A stretch of 64,000 nucleotides of DNA, taken from the NCBI GenBank assembly GCA_021234155.1, contig JAJEKV010000261.1, positions 374,001-438,000 on the forward strand, given 5' to 3'. The notes under the pieces were generated by a model. That model saw nothing but the letters and a program-made list of their open reading frames with translations. It was not told the DNA's origin and did not search any database. Every line of letters starts with the position of its first letter. The first letter of the stretch is position 1. Origin of the DNA: Isoetes taiwanensis. Lineage: Eukaryota > Streptophyta > Lycopodiopsida > Isoetales > Isoetaceae. A program made the translations under genes and the position numbers. Below, one piece after another: positions 61,905 through 64,000 of this stretch.

Positions 61905-64000
61905 TTTGGAATTATGTTTTGCTGTAGTTTGTTCATCTGCTTACCAGGATTTCCTAGTTATTAGTGGTATGAAGGAAGTTTATTTTTGAATCCTGGCTCT
62001 GGCAAGGCAGACGGTATGGTCTCTGAAATTCTTTCTAGCTATCTGCTATATGAACTATAATCTTTGCTGTGCAGCATAGTGCAGAAAAGCATCTTTGGCT
62101 CTTTAGCAATATATTATGATAATATGGTATTCAACGGTGAGTGCTTTTATCTCAGAAAAGTTTATCTGCAACACACTGAATTTCATTGTCAAAGAGTTCA
62201 TTTTTGTATGTGGTTTTATGTGTAAGCATGTTTGATAATACATGTAACCAGCATCAAGAAGCGTACTAAGATTCGTGTGTAGCAATTTGCCAGAGCATTG
62301 GCCTTGCTGTTCCTTATCCATCTTTGGATATAAGCTGTAGATTCCACGCCATTCCCGTGTAGGTTCTATGCTGTTCTTGTAATAGCAAGAACAAGAATGT
62401 GCATAAACTCAACCAGTGCAGGAGACCATACAAGAAATATGTATAAAACAAAAAACAAACAAGTGTGGGATAATAAGTGTAAAAGTCCGTTATACAAATA
62501 GCAAAAAAGCTCATGCATTTTTATTTTGCCCAGAAGTATGCACTTTCAAGTCTGTCAAAGACTCGAAGAGCTAAATTTAAAGAAAGGGCTGCAGCACGAG
62601 GAAGATATGTCAGATCTGAATGTACGTGGTAAGTAAAGAAGCTTTTCAATATTGGCCATGCTATATGCAATCAAATGTTTGCACTAATAGTACATTCAAT
62701 TTCGACATGTTTCCTGCTTTCCATTGGCAGAGGGGTTGATTGTTATGGTAGTACAACCTCTGTTCTTGTTCTATATGTTTGCAGTCATATGTGCCTTCTT
62801 GATGATGGGTGCTATTATTTTGCTTTAACAATGGGTATGACACCAATTCTGCAGCAATATATCGATCAGAAGAATGTCTGAAGACAATGCCGTTTCTTGC
62901 AGGTGCTTTAGCATGGGTCTTGCTTCTAAATCATGTTCCTAAACGTTGTAACACATAATAGGAGCAAGAAGAGAAATCCTATGCCAAATGTGATCTATGA
63001 AGTGCCTTTCTGCTGTACAAGACTCTTACTCTGTTAGTGCTGAAAGATGCAACTCCCTTGATACATCTGTCCACTTTTAGGGCTGCTGCATGCATAGTTT
63101 GTGAAATATGTGAGAGATGGTTCCCTGCTCTATGTGGAGAATATGACAACTTGACAAGTAATTTTAGAATTTTGTCAATCTGACAGTACATTGTGGTTTA
63201 TCTGGTTCCTTGATCAAAAAACGCAGATTGTCGGGGGTACTTTCCATCAATGAGTTATCTTAGTGATGCTGAATAGAGAGAGGTCTAATGCTGTTCTTAT
63301 ATGATTCATCGGCTCCAGATGATAGACTACCAATGGTATAATTGTCACAGCAAATTTTCTTCTTTGATCAATTCAAACTTGTCATTCAAAAGCACTTTGG
63401 GCCTCTCCTTGCCTTTGCCTCCCATTAAAGGGTTTCTCATTCAAACCAGTCTACCCATCTTAGGATTTTGCTTAAAGTCAAAGGAATACTTATATCTGAT
63501 CCAAGGAACAGCGTGTTTGTAGAACTGTTGGGAGCAATTTCCCATCCTTCAGTCTTCCTTCCATTGAATAAATGGGATTAATGTTGTGGAGAAGGTTCAA
63601 TTAGGACTTAGAATATTTGTTATCTAAATTTTACTTTAATAATGTCCACACTTTGAAGTGGATGCTTGTGGATTAAAAAGTGATAACGTCCTTTTCTAAA
63701 ATACTGTTCTACTTCAGCTTGTTCAAGCTGAGGGGCTATGGAACGTAATGTTCTAACTCAAATAATCCCTCAGGTTCTAAGGCACTCTTTTTTGGAAAAA
63801 ACTTGTTGAGCCCTCTAAAAAAGTAGGCATTAAAAAAATGGCTTGTTCTAATTAACAATGGTCCTTCATATTTCACATTGAATAGCAAGTGGTCTCAGCA
63901 ATTAACATATTTTATTTTGTTCTTATATACATGCATTTTCAACCTTTATATAATATTCAAAAACATATATCCCATCAGTGCATCCTAGCCCTACACCTCA
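61905..64000 (-). repeat. U block, copy 4, cut by the window end
   Basis: Mirror of copy 2. It has the fewest apparent CAG/CTG replacements and is the best template for the block. The hydrophobic stretch MVVQPLFLFYMFAVICAFLM lies at 62742-62801 on +. The frame stops soon after it, and no gene is recognised. Confidence 0.85.

Overview
The window is nuclear DNA of a land plant. It holds a plant-type two-domain cytidine deaminase, class III peroxidase genes with GT-AG introns, LINE retrotransposons, DNA transposons with introns, and long AT-rich non-coding stretches. The repeat load suggests a large, repeat-rich genome, but the species cannot be named from this sequence. Only one ordinary cellular gene looks fully intact: the cytidine deaminase at 14723-15835.

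Layout. 1-1700: the end of a transposon-like exon, then an array of short imperfect palindromes and hairpins. 2931-5800: a broken transposase-like gene with the IIHDKMDQ, HGHG, DNCWKENKN and GHT-DDIDG motifs. 6025-14300: dispersed repeats (P block, a 440-bp direct repeat), a LINE 3' remnant, a truncated peroxidase, a G-quadruplex motif and several tandem duplications. 14723-17392: the cytidine deaminase and a very young 1,289-bp tandem duplication that left a 5'-truncated, frameshifted second copy. 17400-22980: no recognisable gene.

22990-64000 is built from a few repeated modules: P block, a LINE2 tail, a full-length LINE1, a 2.2-kb U block, a peroxidase gene, and paired M blocks. 39893-49010 and about 55780-64000 form a large inverted repeat that carries one peroxidase copy per arm. 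The spacer holds a LINE2 tail, another U block and LINE1 copy B.

The best candidate for an undescribed system is a 6.8-kb DNA transposon at 28017-34808. It has terminal inverted repeats of about 28 bp (GGGGTRTGTTTTT...) and lies exactly between LINE1 copy A and a U block. The uninterrupted site is present at 51988-51994 and, slightly altered, at about 39893. It carries two convergent genes: a coiled-coil/RING-H2 protein on the + strand and a many-exon protein on the - strand with the motifs SDGC-QFK and HGKGEHDG. They are separated by a 109-bp tandem repeat. A non-autonomous hAT-like element (47882-48850) with a perfect 8-bp target duplication is likewise proved by the empty site in the other arm.

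Many differences between repeat copies fall at CAG/CTG trinucleotides (CTG to CCG or CG, CAG to CAAAG and similar). This looks more like consensus error at CHG-methylated sites than evolution. Several frameshifts reported here as gene-breaking may therefore not be real.
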